Shown here: piece after piece, positions 16,139 through 24,324 of the stretch
Layout of the letters: every line of letters starts with the position of its first letter
Position numbering within the stretch: position 1 is the first letter of the stretch
Source: Candidatus Fonsibacter sp.
Lineage (GTDB): Bacteria > Pseudomonadota > Alphaproteobacteria > Pelagibacterales > Pelagibacteraceae
Reading direction: 5' to 3'
Length of the DNA: 40,797 nucleotides
Assembly (NCBI GenBank): GCA_018882565.1
Contig: VERQ01000004.1
Span: 1 to 40,797, forward strand
Notes under the pieces: generated by a model
What the model saw: only the letters and a program-made list of their open reading frames with translations
The model's database searches: none
Told to the model about the DNA's origin: nothing
Program-made: the position numbers and the translations under genes

Positions 16139-17404
16139 TTATTTTTTTTGTGCCCAAGTTGGCATAGGATATTTCACTTCACAAGCCGCGAATTCAAATG
16201 GATAAACTGTACAGTATTGTCCATTTTGTACTTGCATTAAAATTCCTCTTTGCAACTCATTATGTCCATTTGCTGAAAATTTCACACCTTTATAAGGAAT
16301 GATTAAATTTTTAGCAGGAATATTCGTTTGCGTTAAAGCTACACGAATTTTCTCTGGATCAGTTGAGCCAGCTCTGTTGATTGCATCCATAAGAACCATA
16401 AACGCTGTAAATTCTCTTGCTGGAACATCAGATAAATCTCTTCCACCTGAGTTCTTTTTAAATAATTCATTCACCTTAGCAAGGTTAGGAATTTTTTTAG
16501 CAAGATCGGCATTAAATGGTGATCTTGTGATTACACCTTCAGCATCTTTACCCATTGTAGAGATAAAGCTTGGATCTGTGTAACCAGCGTTTTGAGCTAA
16601 TAATAATTTTGGATTGTAATCCAATTCTTTAGCTGTTTTTAAGAAAAGAAACGCATCAGATGTATATGATGATGGAAGTAAAACATCAGCGTTAGACGCT
16701 TTTAGTTTTTGAACTTCTGAAGTCAAAGAAGTTGCTTTTGCATTATATGCAATTTTGTCAGCAACTTTGTAACCTTTATCTTTTGCAAATTTTTCTTGTG
16801 TAGTTCCGCTGTCAGTTCCCCAAAGAGAATCTTCATGCAAAATGCTTACACTTGATAATTTGATATTTTTTTTCTTTTGTAAATCCGCCATGAAATCATA
16901 CATAACTTGTGTGAATTCACCGTCATGAGGCGTTACTCTAAAGAAATACTTTAGACCACGATCTGTAAGATTTGGTGCAGTTGATGCCCCGTTCACATAT
17001 GGAATTCCAGCTCTATCAGCAACTAAGCTTGAAGTTGCAGTTACTGCTGAAAAGTATGCTCCAAATAGAGCGTGAACTTTTTCATTGTTGATCAATCTCT
17101 CAGCTTCACCTTGGCCAATTTCTGGCTTTCCTTGGTGGTCAGCGATTACTAATCTAACTTTAGCACCTTTTAATCCTGGTAATCCTTTTCCTTTTGCAAA
17201 AGGCATATCAAGATTAACGTCTTCGTTAACAATTTCTACTGCTGTTTTAAGCGCAGCAATTGAATCAAGACCAATTTGAGCAACTGGGCCTGTTAATGGA
17301 TGTAGAACACCGATTACTACTTCGTTAACTTTTTGTTGTGAAACAGCAAATGAGTTAAATGAAAGAGAAAAGGCAGCTACGAAACATATTAGTTTTTTTT
17401 TCAT
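16139..17404 (-). CDS. ABC transporter periplasmic binding protein, LivJ/AmiC type
   Basis: A 421-residue type-I periplasmic binding protein (Peripla_BP_6) with a signal peptide (MKKKLICFVAAFSLSFNSFA|V). VVIGVLHPLTGPVAQIG starts the mature domain; NGASTAPNLTDRG.KYFFRVTPHDGEFT and AREFTAFMVLMDAINRAGSTDPEKIRVAL follow the family pattern. GGAG lies 4-7 bases upstream of the ATG. It is divergent from livH-livM-livG-livF and clearly their partner. The family binds branched-chain amino acids, amides, urea or other small organics; the flanking 5-oxoprolinase and D-glutamate-cyclase-like genes make 5-oxoproline or D-glutamate plausible ligands, by inference. Confidence 0.9.
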   Translation of the reverse strand: MKKKLICFVAAFSLSFNSFAVSQQKVNEVVIGVLHPLTGPVAQIGLDSIAALKTAVEIVNEDVNLDMPFAKGKGLPGLKGAKVRLVIADHQGKPEIGQGEAERLINNEKVHALFGAYFSAVTATSSLVADRAGIPYVNGASTAPNLTDRGLKYFFRVTPHDGEFTQVMYDFMADLQKKKNIKLSSVSILHEDSLWGTDSGTTQEKFAKDKGYKVADKIAYNAKATSLTSEVQKLKASNADVLLPSSYTSDAFLFLKTAKELDYNPKLLLAQNAGYTDPSFISTMGKDAEGVITRSPFNADLAKKIPNLAKVNELFKKNSGGRDLSDVPAREFTAFMVLMDAINRAGSTDPEKIRVALTQTNIPAKNLIIPYKGVKFSANGHNELQRGILMQVQNGQYCTVYPFEFAACEVKYPMPTWAQKK

Positions 17405-17470
17405 AGATCTCCGTTATTTTTTTAAATAGATTAGCCACAATTTAAAATATTGTAAACACAAGATTTGGGA
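17405..17470. promoter_or_regulatory. Divergent control region of the ABC transporter
   Basis: This 66-base gap separates the leftward binding-protein gene from the rightward permease genes and must hold both start signals. It contains ACAAT-N7-ATTGT, a short inverted repeat that could be an operator, and GGAG for the binding-protein start. No clear -10/-35 pair stands out. Confidence 0.35.
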
Positions 17471-18337
17471 ATGACATCACAAGTTGTATTGCAGGCAATT
17501 ATAAGCGGAATACTAATGGGCCTTATCTATGCATTAATTGCAGCGGGCCTGAGTTTGATTTTTGGTCTTATGGAAATTGTAAATTTTGCACATGGAGATC
17601 ATTTAATGGTTTCAATGTTTTCTGCTTTTTGGTTTTGGATGCTTTTTGGAATTGATCCAATTTACTCAATCCCACTTACCATTTTAGTAATGGCCACACT
17701 TGGTGTCGCAACACATTATTTTATTATTCGAAAAATTTTAAACTCAACAATGTTAGTTCAGATTTGTGCAACATTCGGTCTTGCCGTTGCTATTCGTGCT
17801 CTTGCACAATTTTTTTTCACACCAGATTTTAGAACAATTAAAAATCCAATTATCCAAGGGAAATTTGAAATTTCAGGAATTTTTATTGGCCAACCACAAT
17901 TATATGCAAGTTTAGTTTGTCTTATTGCATTTATTTTGCTTTATTTATTTGTAACAAAAACTGAAACAGGAACGGCATTACAAGCAACTGCACAAGATAG
18001 ACAAGCTGCAGAAATTTTAGGAATTCCATCAAATAAAATGTTCGCACTAGGCTGGGCAATAGGACTTAGCTGCGTTGCAGTTGCAGGTTCAATGCTTTCA
18101 AATTTTTATTATGTATTTCCAGATGTTGGAGTTAACTTTTCTTTATTTGCATTTGTTGCAGTTGCTCTTGGTGGATTTGGTAGTATCACAGGAAGTTTGA
18201 TTGCAGGAATTATTATTGGAATTGTCGAATCTGTTGGTGGACTATTAATTGATCCTTCATTTAAATTGCTTTACGTTTTTGCAGTTTATTTATTTGTGGT
18301 GATTGTACGGCCACAAGGAATTTTTGGAAGATATTAA
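17471..18337 (+). CDS. livH: Branched-chain-type ABC transporter permease LivH
   Basis: An inner-membrane permease of about 288 residues with eight or so hydrophobic helices. The N-terminal GILMGLIYALIAAGLSLIFGLMEIVNFAHGDHLM is the LivH signature, and ETGTALQATAQDRQAAEILGIPSNKMFALGWAIG holds the cytoplasmic EAA-type loop that contacts the ATPases. I start at ATG 17471; a TTG six bases upstream is also in frame. GGGA sits directly against the ATG, so ribosome binding looks weak. One base separates it from livM. Confidence 0.93.
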   Translation: MTSQVVLQAIISGILMGLIYALIAAGLSLIFGLMEIVNFAHGDHLMVSMFSAFWFWMLFGIDPIYSIPLTILVMATLGVATHYFIIRKILNSTMLVQICATFGLAVAIRALAQFFFTPDFRTIKNPIIQGKFEISGIFIGQPQLYASLVCLIAFILLYLFVTKTETGTALQATAQDRQAAEILGIPSNKMFALGWAIGLSCVAVAGSMLSNFYYVFPDVGVNFSLFAFVAVALGGFGSITGSLIAGIIIGIVESVGGLLIDPSFKLLYVFAVYLFVVIVRPQGIFGRY

Positions 18338-18338
18338 A

Positions 18339-19364
18339 ATGATAAATAATATTTCAGCAAAATTATTAGAAGCAAAAAATGAACCACTTTGGTATTTCAA
18401 TAAAAACTCTCTTATTATTATTGGTGTTATCGTTTTAAGTTTGCTTTTATTTCCTTTTGCTTCACCGTCCAAATTTGCAATTCACTTAATGATGATGATT
18501 TTTATGCATGCTGTGATGGCACAGTCTTGGAATGTACTTGCGGGTTTTTCAGGTCAAATAAGTTTAGGCCATGCAATATTTTATGGAATAGGAGCTTATG
18601 CAACTGCATATTTTTATGTCAAACTTCATATTACGCCTTGGATTGGAATTTTAATAGGAATAGGAATTTCAGGATTTGTTGCAATGTTAATTGGGATTCC
18701 AATCTTAAGATTAAAAGGACATTACTTTGCAATTGCAACTTTGTTAATTGGTATAAGTTTTCAAGTTGTTTTTCAAAGATGGCCTGAGGTTGGTTCGTCA
18801 TCTGGATTATGGATACCAATTAATAGAGACAGCCCTTGGACTTCAATGCAGTTTCATAAGAGTAAGGTTGCTTATTACTACATTTCTTTGATTTTTTTCA
18901 TCGGTACGTTCTTTTTAGTCTGGTTATTAAATAGATCTAAACTTGGATACAGACTTAGAGCTATTCGTGATCAATCGGATGCAGCTTCAAGTCTTGGTAT
19001 TCATGTATCAAAGTACAAAATTATTGCGTTTGTTATTTCAGCTATGATCATGGCGCCCATGGGAAGTATCTATGCTCAATATGTTTTAATTGTTGATCCT
19101 AATAACGCATTTAATGTGGATATATCAATTCTTGTTTTATTGATTTCTGTGATGGGGGGAGTTGGAAATATTTGGGGACCAATTATTGGCGCAGTAATTT
19201 TAATTCCAATATCAGAATTTTCTAGAATTTATTTCGGTGGAACGGGACATTCAATCGATTTAATTGTTTATGGAGTTTTAATTATTATCATTTGTATATT
19301 TAGACCCGCTGGAATTGTTTCTCTTATTCCAAGATCTTTTAGAGAAAGAGAAAAAGCAAAATGA
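18339..19364 (+). CDS. livM: Branched-chain-type ABC transporter permease LivM
   Basis: The second permease of the importer, 341 residues from ATG 18339. A longer in-frame version beginning with TTG inside livH is unlikely. QSWNVLAGFSGQISLGHAIFYGIGAY is the LivM hallmark; GIPILRLKGHYFAIATL and GYRLRAIRDQSDAASSLGIHVSKYKIIAFVISA contain the conserved coupling loop, and ISVMGGVGNIWGPIIGA closes the domain. Its stop overlaps the livG start as ATGA. Confidence 0.93.
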   Translation: MINNISAKLLEAKNEPLWYFNKNSLIIIGVIVLSLLLFPFASPSKFAIHLMMMIFMHAVMAQSWNVLAGFSGQISLGHAIFYGIGAYATAYFYVKLHITPWIGILIGIGISGFVAMLIGIPILRLKGHYFAIATLLIGISFQVVFQRWPEVGSSSGLWIPINRDSPWTSMQFHKSKVAYYYISLIFFIGTFFLVWLLNRSKLGYRLRAIRDQSDAASSLGIHVSKYKIIAFVISAMIMAPMGSIYAQYVLIVDPNNAFNVDISILVLLISVMGGVGNIWGPIIGAVILIPISEFSRIYFGGTGHSIDLIVYGVLIIIICIFRPAGIVSLIPRSFREREKAK

Positions 19365-20086
19365 GTATTTTATTAAAAGTTGAAAACTTAAGTAGATCAT
19401 TTGGAGGAATTCATGCGAATAGCGACATCTCCTTCGACGTTAAAGAAGGGGAAATTCTAGGAGTTATCGGACCTAATGGAGCAGGAAAATCTACATTATT
19501 CGATTTGATCACTGGATTTACTAAATCTGATAGAGGTCAAGTTATATTAAGAGATAAAAACATTACAAACATTAGACCTGATTTAATTTGCAGAATGGGA
19601 GTGGGCAGAACTTTTCAAAAGTTAAAACCTTTTGCAGATCAAACATTGTTAGAAAATGTAATTGTTGGCGCGCTAGTAAATGAAAAAAACTTAAAAGTTG
19701 CTCGTGATAAGGCTTTAGAAATTATTGATTTTGTAGATCTAATTGAGAAAAGACATCATTATGCAAAAGAACTTTCAACAGGACAACGTAAAAGATTAGA
19801 GCTGGCGCGTGCATTGGCCACCGATCCAAAATTATTACTTATGGATGAAGTAACAGGTGGAGTTGATCAAAGAACGATCCCAGGTCTTGTAGAGTTAGTT
19901 TTAAAATTAAAAAAGAATGGAATTACTGTTGTAACCATTGAACATAATATGAAAATTATCATGGATATTTCAGATCGAATTCTTGCTCTTAACCAAGGAA
20001 AAAGAATTGCTTTTGATATTCCAAAAAACATTAGTCAAAACTCACAAGTGATTGACGCTTACTTAGGAACAGTGGATGCTGCTTAA
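19361..20086 (+). CDS. livG: Branched-chain-type ABC transporter ATPase LivG
   Basis: A 241-residue ABC ATPase. Walker A is GPNGAGKST starting at residue 37; the signature is LSTGQRKRLELARALA, a TG-for-GG variant common in LivG; Walker B is LLLMDEVTGGVDQ, with E in the catalytic position and the D-loop shifted to GGVD. The H-loop His sits in VVTIEHNM. Start and stop overlap the neighbours livM (ATGA) and livF (11 bases). Confidence 0.93.
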   Translation: MSILLKVENLSRSFGGIHANSDISFDVKEGEILGVIGPNGAGKSTLFDLITGFTKSDRGQVILRDKNITNIRPDLICRMGVGRTFQKLKPFADQTLLENVIVGALVNEKNLKVARDKALEIIDFVDLIEKRHHYAKELSTGQRKRLELARALATDPKLLLMDEVTGGVDQRTIPGLVELVLKLKKNGITVVTIEHNMKIIMDISDRILALNQGKRIAFDIPKNISQNSQVIDAYLGTVDAA

Positions 20087-20783
20087 TATAAAAAACATAG
20101 ATGTTGCTTATGATGATTATCAAGTCATTTGGAATGTTTCATTGGGTGTTAAAGAAGGAGAAATTGTAGCTTTACTTGGACCAAATGGTTCTGGAAAAAG
20201 TACAATACTCAATAGTATTAGCGGTTTAATTAAAATTAAAACTGGTGAAATAAATTTTAATAACATTCCAATTCATAAATTTGAAACCTATCAAAGAGTT
20301 GGTGTTGGTATTTCTCACGTTCTTGAGAGAAGAAGGGTGTTCCCTTATTTAACAGTATTACAGAATTTATTATTAGGCGCTTATCATGAAAAGGCCAAGG
20401 CTGAGAGAGACAAGTCTTTACAAGATGTTTATAATTTTTTCCCAAAATTAAAAGATCGTTCAAGTCAAATTGCAAACACAATGTCAGGTGGTGAGCAGCA
20501 GATGCTTGCAATCGGTAGAGGATTAATGGGAATGCCAAAATTATTAATGGTAGATGAGCCTTTCCTTGGACTCGCACCATTAGTTATTGAAGATTTAAAA
20601 TTAATATTTAAAAAAATTGCAGAACGTGGAATTGCAATTTTATTTGTTGAACAGAACGTTAGACTTGCTTTAAGTATGGCAAATCGTGGTTATATTCTTG
20701 AGAGCGGCAGATTAGTAATCGATGGAGCTTCTAAAGATTTAGTAGATAGCAAAGAAGTTAAAAGAGTTTTTCTAGGATCTTAA
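20076..20783 (+). CDS. livF: Branched-chain-type ABC transporter ATPase LivF
   Basis: The second ATPase, 235 residues. Walker A is GPNGSGKST starting at residue 35; HVLERRRVFPYLTVLQNLLLGAY is the LivF-specific stretch; the signature is MSGGEQQMLAIGRGLM and Walker B is LLMVDEPFLGLAP, with the H-loop in ILFVEQNVRLAL. It begins inside livG and its stop overlaps by four bases the stop of the leftward DUF1445 gene, so no terminator can lie between them. Confidence 0.93.
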   Translation: MLLNIKNIDVAYDDYQVIWNVSLGVKEGEIVALLGPNGSGKSTILNSISGLIKIKTGEINFNNIPIHKFETYQRVGVGISHVLERRRVFPYLTVLQNLLLGAYHEKAKAERDKSLQDVYNFFPKLKDRSSQIANTMSGGEQQMLAIGRGLMGMPKLLMVDEPFLGLAPLVIEDLKLIFKKIAERGIAILFVEQNVRLALSMANRGYILESGRLVIDGASKDLVDSKEVKRVFLGS

Positions 20784-21568
20784 TTAATTGCAGCAAGACT
20801 GCTATTTAATTTATCAGTAATTAACATCGCTCCTGGTTTGTGAGTAATACAAAAATCAGGTTTGCAATTTTCAACAACGGACTGAGGCGTTACTCCACAA
20901 GCCCAAAATACTGGAATTTCATTATTTTTAATTACTCTTGGGGCGTCACCATATTCTGGCTTCATAATATCTTTTATTCCAATTTGAGCAGGATCGCCAA
21001 GATGAACAGGAGCTCCATGCACTGCTGGAAAACGAGAAGAGATTTGAATTGCTTTTATAGTGTCTTCCGCGTTCAACGGTCTCATTGATACAACTAGTTT
21101 TCCTTTAAAGGGTCCTGCGGGTTCACAATCGATATTTGTTTTGTACATTGGAACAGTTGTATTGTTTTTTATATGTTGCATTTCAATCCCAGCTTCCATT
21201 AATGGCAATTCGAATGACATCGAACAACCGAGAACAAAAGTTACCAAATCATCATTCCAATATTTTTTAATATTTGTAGGCTCATCTACTACTTTTCCAT
21301 TTTGCCAAATTCTATATTTTGGAACATCTGTTCTAATATCTATGTCTCCCAAATCTTTTAAGTGAGGATCACCTTTGATTCCAAAACCAATAAGCGGACA
21401 AGGTTTTGGATTTTTTTGGCAGAATGCAGCAAAATCAAGAGCGTATTTACTTGGTAATATACAAAGGTTTCCTTGTACATATTTTCCAGCAATACCTGCT
21501 GTTTGCTTATCGTATTTATCAGCTCTAATGATTTTTCTTGCTTCAGCTGGATCTGTGATATTTAACAT
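20780..21568 (-). CDS. D-glutamate cyclase / putative hydro-lyase (DUF1445, YcsI family)
   Basis: A 262-residue member of the DUF1445 family (Bacillus YcsI; related to the domain of mammalian D-glutamate cyclase that forms 5-oxo-D-proline). Typical stretches are YVQGNLCILPSKYALDFAAFCQKNPKPCPLIG, DIRTDVPKYRIWQNG, DLVTFVLGCSMSFELPLMEAGI, MYKTNIDCEPAGPFKGKLVVSMRPL, PAVHGAPVHLGDP, IPVFWACGVTPQ and ITHKPGAMLITD. In Bacillus the gene sits with ycsF (pxpA) and kipI-kipA (pxpB-pxpC), the same partners as here. A D-glutamate to 5-oxoproline role is known for the mammalian relative and inferred here; databases often say only putative hydro-lyase. Confidence 0.85.
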   Translation of the reverse strand: MLNITDPAEARKIIRADKYDKQTAGIAGKYVQGNLCILPSKYALDFAAFCQKNPKPCPLIGFGIKGDPHLKDLGDIDIRTDVPKYRIWQNGKVVDEPTNIKKYWNDDLVTFVLGCSMSFELPLMEAGIEMQHIKNNTTVPMYKTNIDCEPAGPFKGKLVVSMRPLNAEDTIKAIQISSRFPAVHGAPVHLGDPAQIGIKDIMKPEYGDAPRVIKNNEIPVFWACGVTPQSVVENCKPDFCITHKPGAMLITDKLNSSLAAIN

Positions 21569-21608
21569 TTAATTTTACAAAAATTTTTTAATATAAAATT
21601 TAATTTAA

Positions 21609-22352
21609 ATGAAAAGATTAGAAAATAAAAGCGTTATAATTACTGCCGCAGGACAGGGTATTGGCAAAGAAACAGCTATTCGTTTTTTTAAAGAAGGAGC
21701 TAATGTTATTGCAACAGACATTAATAGAACTAATAAATTAGAAGAACTTTCAAAAGAATATCCTAAAATTAAAACTTACACTTTAGACTCAACTAATGCT
21801 GCAGATATAAAAAAATTTGCAGATACTGTTTCTAAAGTTGATGTTCTTTTTAACTGTGTAGGGTTTGTTCATAATGGAACAATACTTGAGTGTGAAGAAA
21901 AAGATTGGGATTTTTCATTTAATGTAAATGTTAGATCTATGTATTTGATGATTAAAAATATTATTCCTAAAATGATAGATCAAAAATCAGGAGTTATAAT
22001 TAATATGGCTTCAGTTGTATCTAGCGTTAAAGGAGTTAAAGACAGATTTGTTTATGGTGCCACAAAAGCAGCAGTCATCGGTCTTACAAAATCTATCGCG
22101 GTTGATTTTTTAAAATACAATATTAGATGTAATGCTATTGCACCAGGAACAGTTCATACGCCTTCATGGGAAGATAGAGTTAACTCATTTAAAGATCCTG
22201 ACAAGGCAAGAAAAGATTTTATCGATAGACAGCCTATGGGAAGATTAGGAAAACCAGAAGAGGTCGCGGCACTTGCCACGTATTTAGCAACTGATGAATC
22301 AGCATTTTCTACTGGCGCCGTTTACCCATTAGATGGCGGAATGACGATTTAA
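21609..22352 (+). CDS. SDR oxidoreductase, BDH2/DHRS6-like
   Basis: A 247-residue classical short-chain dehydrogenase. The NAD-binding TAAGQGIG is near residue 12, and catalytic Ser135, Tyr149 and Lys153 (YGATK) are in place. It lacks a phosphate-binding Arg after strand 2 and has TDIN, suggesting NAD(H). Long stretches, for example CEEKDWDFS, NVRSMYLMIK and SSVKGV, recall from memory the human cytosolic BDH2/DHRS6, described as 3-hydroxybutyrate dehydrogenase type 2 and as a 4-oxo-L-proline reductase. Bacterial relatives are also annotated as sugar-acid dehydrogenases, so the substrate is open. It is divergent from the DUF1445 gene by 40 bases. Confidence 0.85.
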   Translation: MKRLENKSVIITAAGQGIGKETAIRFFKEGANVIATDINRTNKLEELSKEYPKIKTYTLDSTNAADIKKFADTVSKVDVLFNCVGFVHNGTILECEEKDWDFSFNVNVRSMYLMIKNIIPKMIDQKSGVIINMASVVSSVKGVKDRFVYGATKAAVIGLTKSIAVDFLKYNIRCNAIAPGTVHTPSWEDRVNSFKDPDKARKDFIDRQPMGRLGKPEEVAALATYLATDESAFSTGAVYPLDGGMTI

Positions 22353-22357
22353 ATAGA

Positions 22358-22463
22358 ATATCCACATACACTCTTAAAAGTAGAAAATTTGATTCAAAAT
22401 GGAATCAAAAGGGAATCAAAACGAGAACATCGGTCTGATTTTGCTGTTATTTTATGTGGGTAA
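22358..22463. repeat. Inverted repeat resembling two DnaA boxes
   Basis: TATCCACATA (22359-22368) and TATGTGGGTA (22453-22462) are inverted with one mismatch and frame the tandem 11-bp repeats. Read as DnaA boxes, 22358-22366 is ATATCCACA and the reverse strand of 22455-22463 is TTACCCACA, each one base from TTATCCACA. As RNA the arms could also close a terminator-like stem for either convergent gene. Confidence 0.5.
22391..22423. repeat. Three tandem 11-bp repeats
   Basis: GATTCAAAATG, GAATCAAAAGG and GAATCAAAACG follow one another with exact 11-base period, sharing GAATCAAAA with one mismatch in the first. They lie in the 112-base gap between two convergent genes. An 11-base period puts each copy on the same helix face, as in protein-binding iterons. 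Confidence 0.8.
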
Positions 22464-22464
22464 C

Positions 22465-23202
22465 TTAATCCTGTATCCAAGGATTTTTTTTCTTATCTTC
22501 TTTTTCATTAAGAGCTTTAAAGAACGCTTTTTGAGGAATTAAAAAATTACCAAAGAAAAACATCACAACTGCTCCAAATACAAATCCACCAATATGCGCC
22601 CCATATGCGACACCACCCTGACCAGAACTTCCACTCGAGCTAATAAATTGTAAGATAAACCAAAATCCTAAAACAAACATTGCAGGAATTCTCACCATTT
22701 GGGTAAAAAATCCAAAAGGTATTAAAACTAAAACTTTATTCCTTGGATATCTCACTAGATAAGCACCTAGCACGCCGCTAATTGCCCCGCTTGCTCCAAC
22801 CATTGGAATTGTTGAGTTCACATTTAGATAAACCTGAGTCATTGCAGCGGCAACACCAGATGCTAAATAAAATAAAATAAATTTTACTTTTCCAAGATCA
22901 TCTTCAATATTGTCAGCAAAAATCCACATATAAAGCATATTTCCAATCAAGTGCATAAAGCCTCCATGCATAAACATTGAAGTAATCAAAGTAAGATATG
23001 GATCAATTTTATTTAAATCATTTGGTAAAGATTCAGTGCCAAGAAGTGAAGCTGGAACTACTCCATAAGAGTAAAATAAACTTCCATTTTCAAAACCAGG
23101 AGAACTTATTTGTATTAAAAAAACCAAAATACAAATGCCTATGATTGTGTAACTAAGTATTGGAGTTGAGAGGGTGCTGTTTTCGTCTTTTAATGGGATC
23201 AC
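22465..23202 (-). CDS. Rhomboid-family intramembrane serine protease
   Basis: A 245-residue polytopic protein. The catalytic dyad is visible: Ser138 in GASGAISG and His203 in GAHIGGF. The HGGFMHLIGNMLYMWIF segment supplies the conserved HxxxN pattern before helix 3. It cleaves membrane proteins within or next to transmembrane helices; the substrate is unknown. The start is GTG at 23202, three bases after the aroC stop, so it is co-transcribed with aroC. A polar Lys-rich tail ends the protein. Confidence 0.92.
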   Translation of the reverse strand: MIPLKDENSTLSTPILSYTIIGICILVFLIQISSPGFENGSLFYSYGVVPASLLGTESLPNDLNKIDPYLTLITSMFMHGGFMHLIGNMLYMWIFADNIEDDLGKVKFILFYLASGVAAAMTQVYLNVNSTIPMVGASGAISGVLGAYLVRYPRNKVLVLIPFGFFTQMVRIPAMFVLGFWFILQFISSSGSSGQGGVAYGAHIGGFVFGAVVMFFFGNFLIPQKAFFKALNEKEDKKKNPWIQD

Positions 23203-23205
23203 AAA

Positions 23206-24291
23206 TTAGTTACCGCATTGTGCTCGGTGCATCATCAAATGATCTAGTAGAATGCATGCAAGCATAGCTTCTCCAATTGGAACGGCACGAATTCCAACGC
23301 AAGGATCATGTCTTCCACGAACAGAAATTTTTGTATTTTTTCCTTTAGTATCAATAGTGTCACGAGTATTTAAAATTGAAGATGTTGGTTTAACTGCAAA
23401 CGATGCAATAATTTCTTGTCCTGTAGAAATTCCACCTAAAATTCCACCTGCATTATTAGATAAGAATTTTGCTTTCCCGCCTTTAGCTCTTATTTCATCA
23501 GAATTAGTTTCTCCTGTTAAGCTAGCAGCACTCATACCAGCCCCAATGTTCACACCTTTAACTGCATTGATGCTCATAAGTCCTGCAGCAATATCTTGAT
23601 CAAGTTTTGAGTAAATAGGAGCGCCTAGTCCAACTGGAACTCCTCTTGCTCTAAGTTCGATAATTGCACCGCATGAACTTCCAGCTTTCCTAATATCTAA
23701 TAAATATTGCTCCCATACAGGCACAGTCTCTTTATCAGGACAAAAGAAAGGATTTTTTCTAATTTCATTATCATTCCAAAGATTGCTATCAATCATCAAC
23801 GGACCAATTTGCGTTACTCCACCAATGATGGAGAATTTTTTTCCAAGCAATTTTTTTAAAACAACTTTAGCAATAGCACCAGCTGCAACACGTGAAGCAG
23901 TTTCTCTGGCAGATTGTCTCCCGCCACCTCTAAAATCGCGGTTTCCATACTTCATAAAGTAAGTAAAATCAGCGTGTCCTGGTCTAAATTTATCTTTAAT
24001 ACTTTCATAATCTCTAGATTTTGTGTCCCCATTAAAGATGATCATTGAAATTGGAGTTCCGGTAGTTTTTCCCTGAAACACACCAGATAATATTTGCACC
24101 TGATCTTTCTCTTTTCTTTGAGTTACAAATTTTGACTGACCAGGTCTTCTTTTGTTTAATTCGATTTGAATATCTTTTTCAGAAATAGCAATATTAGGTG
24201 GGCAACCATCAACTACACAGCCGATTGCTGGACCATGAGATTCTCCCCATGTAGTAAATCTAAATAGCTTTCCAAAAGTATTAAATGACAT
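23206..24291 (-). CDS. aroC: Chorismate synthase
   Basis: AroC converts EPSP to chorismate, the last common step to aromatic amino acids, and needs reduced FMN. The 361-residue length is standard. The three family signatures are seen: [18 protein letters not shown] near the N-terminus, [30 protein letters not shown] around residues 105-130 and [19 protein letters not shown] near the C-terminus. It is divergent from pdxH by 33 bases and followed by the rhomboid gene. Confidence 0.97.
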   Translation of the reverse strand: MSFNTFGKLFRFTTWGESHGPAIGCVVDGCPPNIAISEKDIQIELNKRRPGQSKFVTQRKEKDQVQILSGVFQGKTTGTPISMIIFNGDTKSRDYESIKDKFRPGHADFTYFMKYGNRDFRGGGRQSARETASRVAAGAIAKVVLKKLLGKKFSIIGGVTQIGPLMIDSNLWNDNEIRKNPFFCPDKETVPVWEQYLLDIRKAGSSCGAIIELRARGVPVGLGAPIYSKLDQDIAAGLMSINAVKGVNIGAGMSAASLTGETNSDEIRAKGGKAKFLSNNAGGILGGISTGQEIIASFAVKPTSSILNTRDTIDTKGKNTKISVRGRHDPCVGIRAVPIGEAMLACILLDHLMMHRAQCGN

Positions 24292-24324
24292 TAAATATAT
24301 TTTATAGGGTATTTTTAGTTATTT

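Noticed and set aside
18303-18338. Extended livM start inside livH (TTG 18303)
   Set aside because: It would overlap livH by 35 bases; ATG 18339 lies one base after the livH stop, in line with the packing of the operon.
22353-22464. Calling this gap the chromosomal replication origin
   Set aside because: Only two imperfect DnaA-like boxes and one short repeat array are seen, with no dnaA, hemE, parAB or gidA neighbours and no skew data; reported only as a finding.
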